Shown here: positions 63,963-64,000 of the stretch, in pieces
Layout of the letters: every line of letters starts with the position of its first letter
Numbering within the stretch: the first letter of the stretch is position 1
Source of the DNA: Entomobacter blattae
Lineage (GTDB): Bacteria > Pseudomonadota > Alphaproteobacteria > Acetobacterales > Acetobacteraceae
Reading direction: 5' to 3'
Assembly: GCF_014672835.1 (NCBI RefSeq)
Contig: NZ_CP060244.1
Location: 509,001-573,000 of the forward strand
DNA length: 64,000 nucleotides
Position numbers and translations under genes: made by a program
The notes under the pieces: generated by a model
What the model saw: only the letters and a program-made list of their open reading frames with translations
Told to the model about the DNA's origin: nothing
Databases searched by the model: none

Positions 63963-64000
63963 GATCTAATTTCTTTATCCACCGTGCGTAGACTACCCTG

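Overview
The window looks like chromosome from an alphaproteobacterium, most likely a low-to-moderate GC member of the Acetobacteraceae. The evidence is the mnmE-mnmG-rsmG-parA-parB cluster, the split F0 operon order atpI-atpB-atpE-atpF'-atpF, the trpB-trpA-accD-folC order, and a 5S / initiator tRNA-Met pair of the kind that ends alphaproteobacterial rRNA operons. The family assignment is inference; no 16S or 23S rRNA lies in the window.

Layout. 1-10 kb: a tricorn-type protease, a DUF3297 protein, a DHA2 drug exporter, a dienelactone-hydrolase-like enzyme, a GntP permease and a DegP-type protease. 10-17.6 kb: tadA, an unannotated 42-codon ORF with a strong ribosome site, a PuuD-like amidotransferase whose start codon lies inside a long hairpin, rluB, rsmD, ftsK and an RluA-family synthase. 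17.6-22.1 kb: a dTDP-L-rhamnose operon (rfbB, rfbA, rfbC, rfbD) ending in a glycosyltransferase. 22.4-31.1 kb: a histidine phosphatase, tRNA-Lys, parB, parA, rsmG, mnmG, mnmE, an Ogt-type repair protein and rho. Two parS sites sit in the mnmG/rsmG overlap, so this is probably close to oriC.

31.5-41.2 kb: a frameshifted corA, trpB-trpA-accD-folC, a decayed bioD remnant, an aspartyl/asparaginyl hydroxylase-like gene and a prolyl oligopeptidase. 41.4-46 kb: an iron-uptake block with a TonB-dependent siderophore receptor behind a Fur-box-like site, facing a DUF3649-PepSY-DUF3325 membrane operon. 46.5-50.9 kb: a nitrite reductase in which NirB and NirD are one polypeptide, overlapping cysG, which makes its siroheme. 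52.5-64 kb: a small P-loop kinase, a MATE exporter, a POT peptide transporter, an exported protein of unknown function joined to the F0 ATP synthase operon, a polyprenyl-phosphate glycosyltransferase pair and an AI-2E-family permease.

The most unusual part is 50.85-52.5 kb. A 200-bp internal piece of cysG, differing from its source at one base, sits inside the T-arm of an initiator tRNA-Met gene and is flanked by a 5-bp direct repeat (ACAGG). Removing it restores a complete tRNA-fMet with encoded CCA. The neighbouring 5S rRNA appears to lack about ten bases, no 23S precedes it, and the tRNA is followed by a hairpin-rich non-coding stretch. This is a broken distal end of an rRNA operon carrying a TSD-like gene-fragment insertion.
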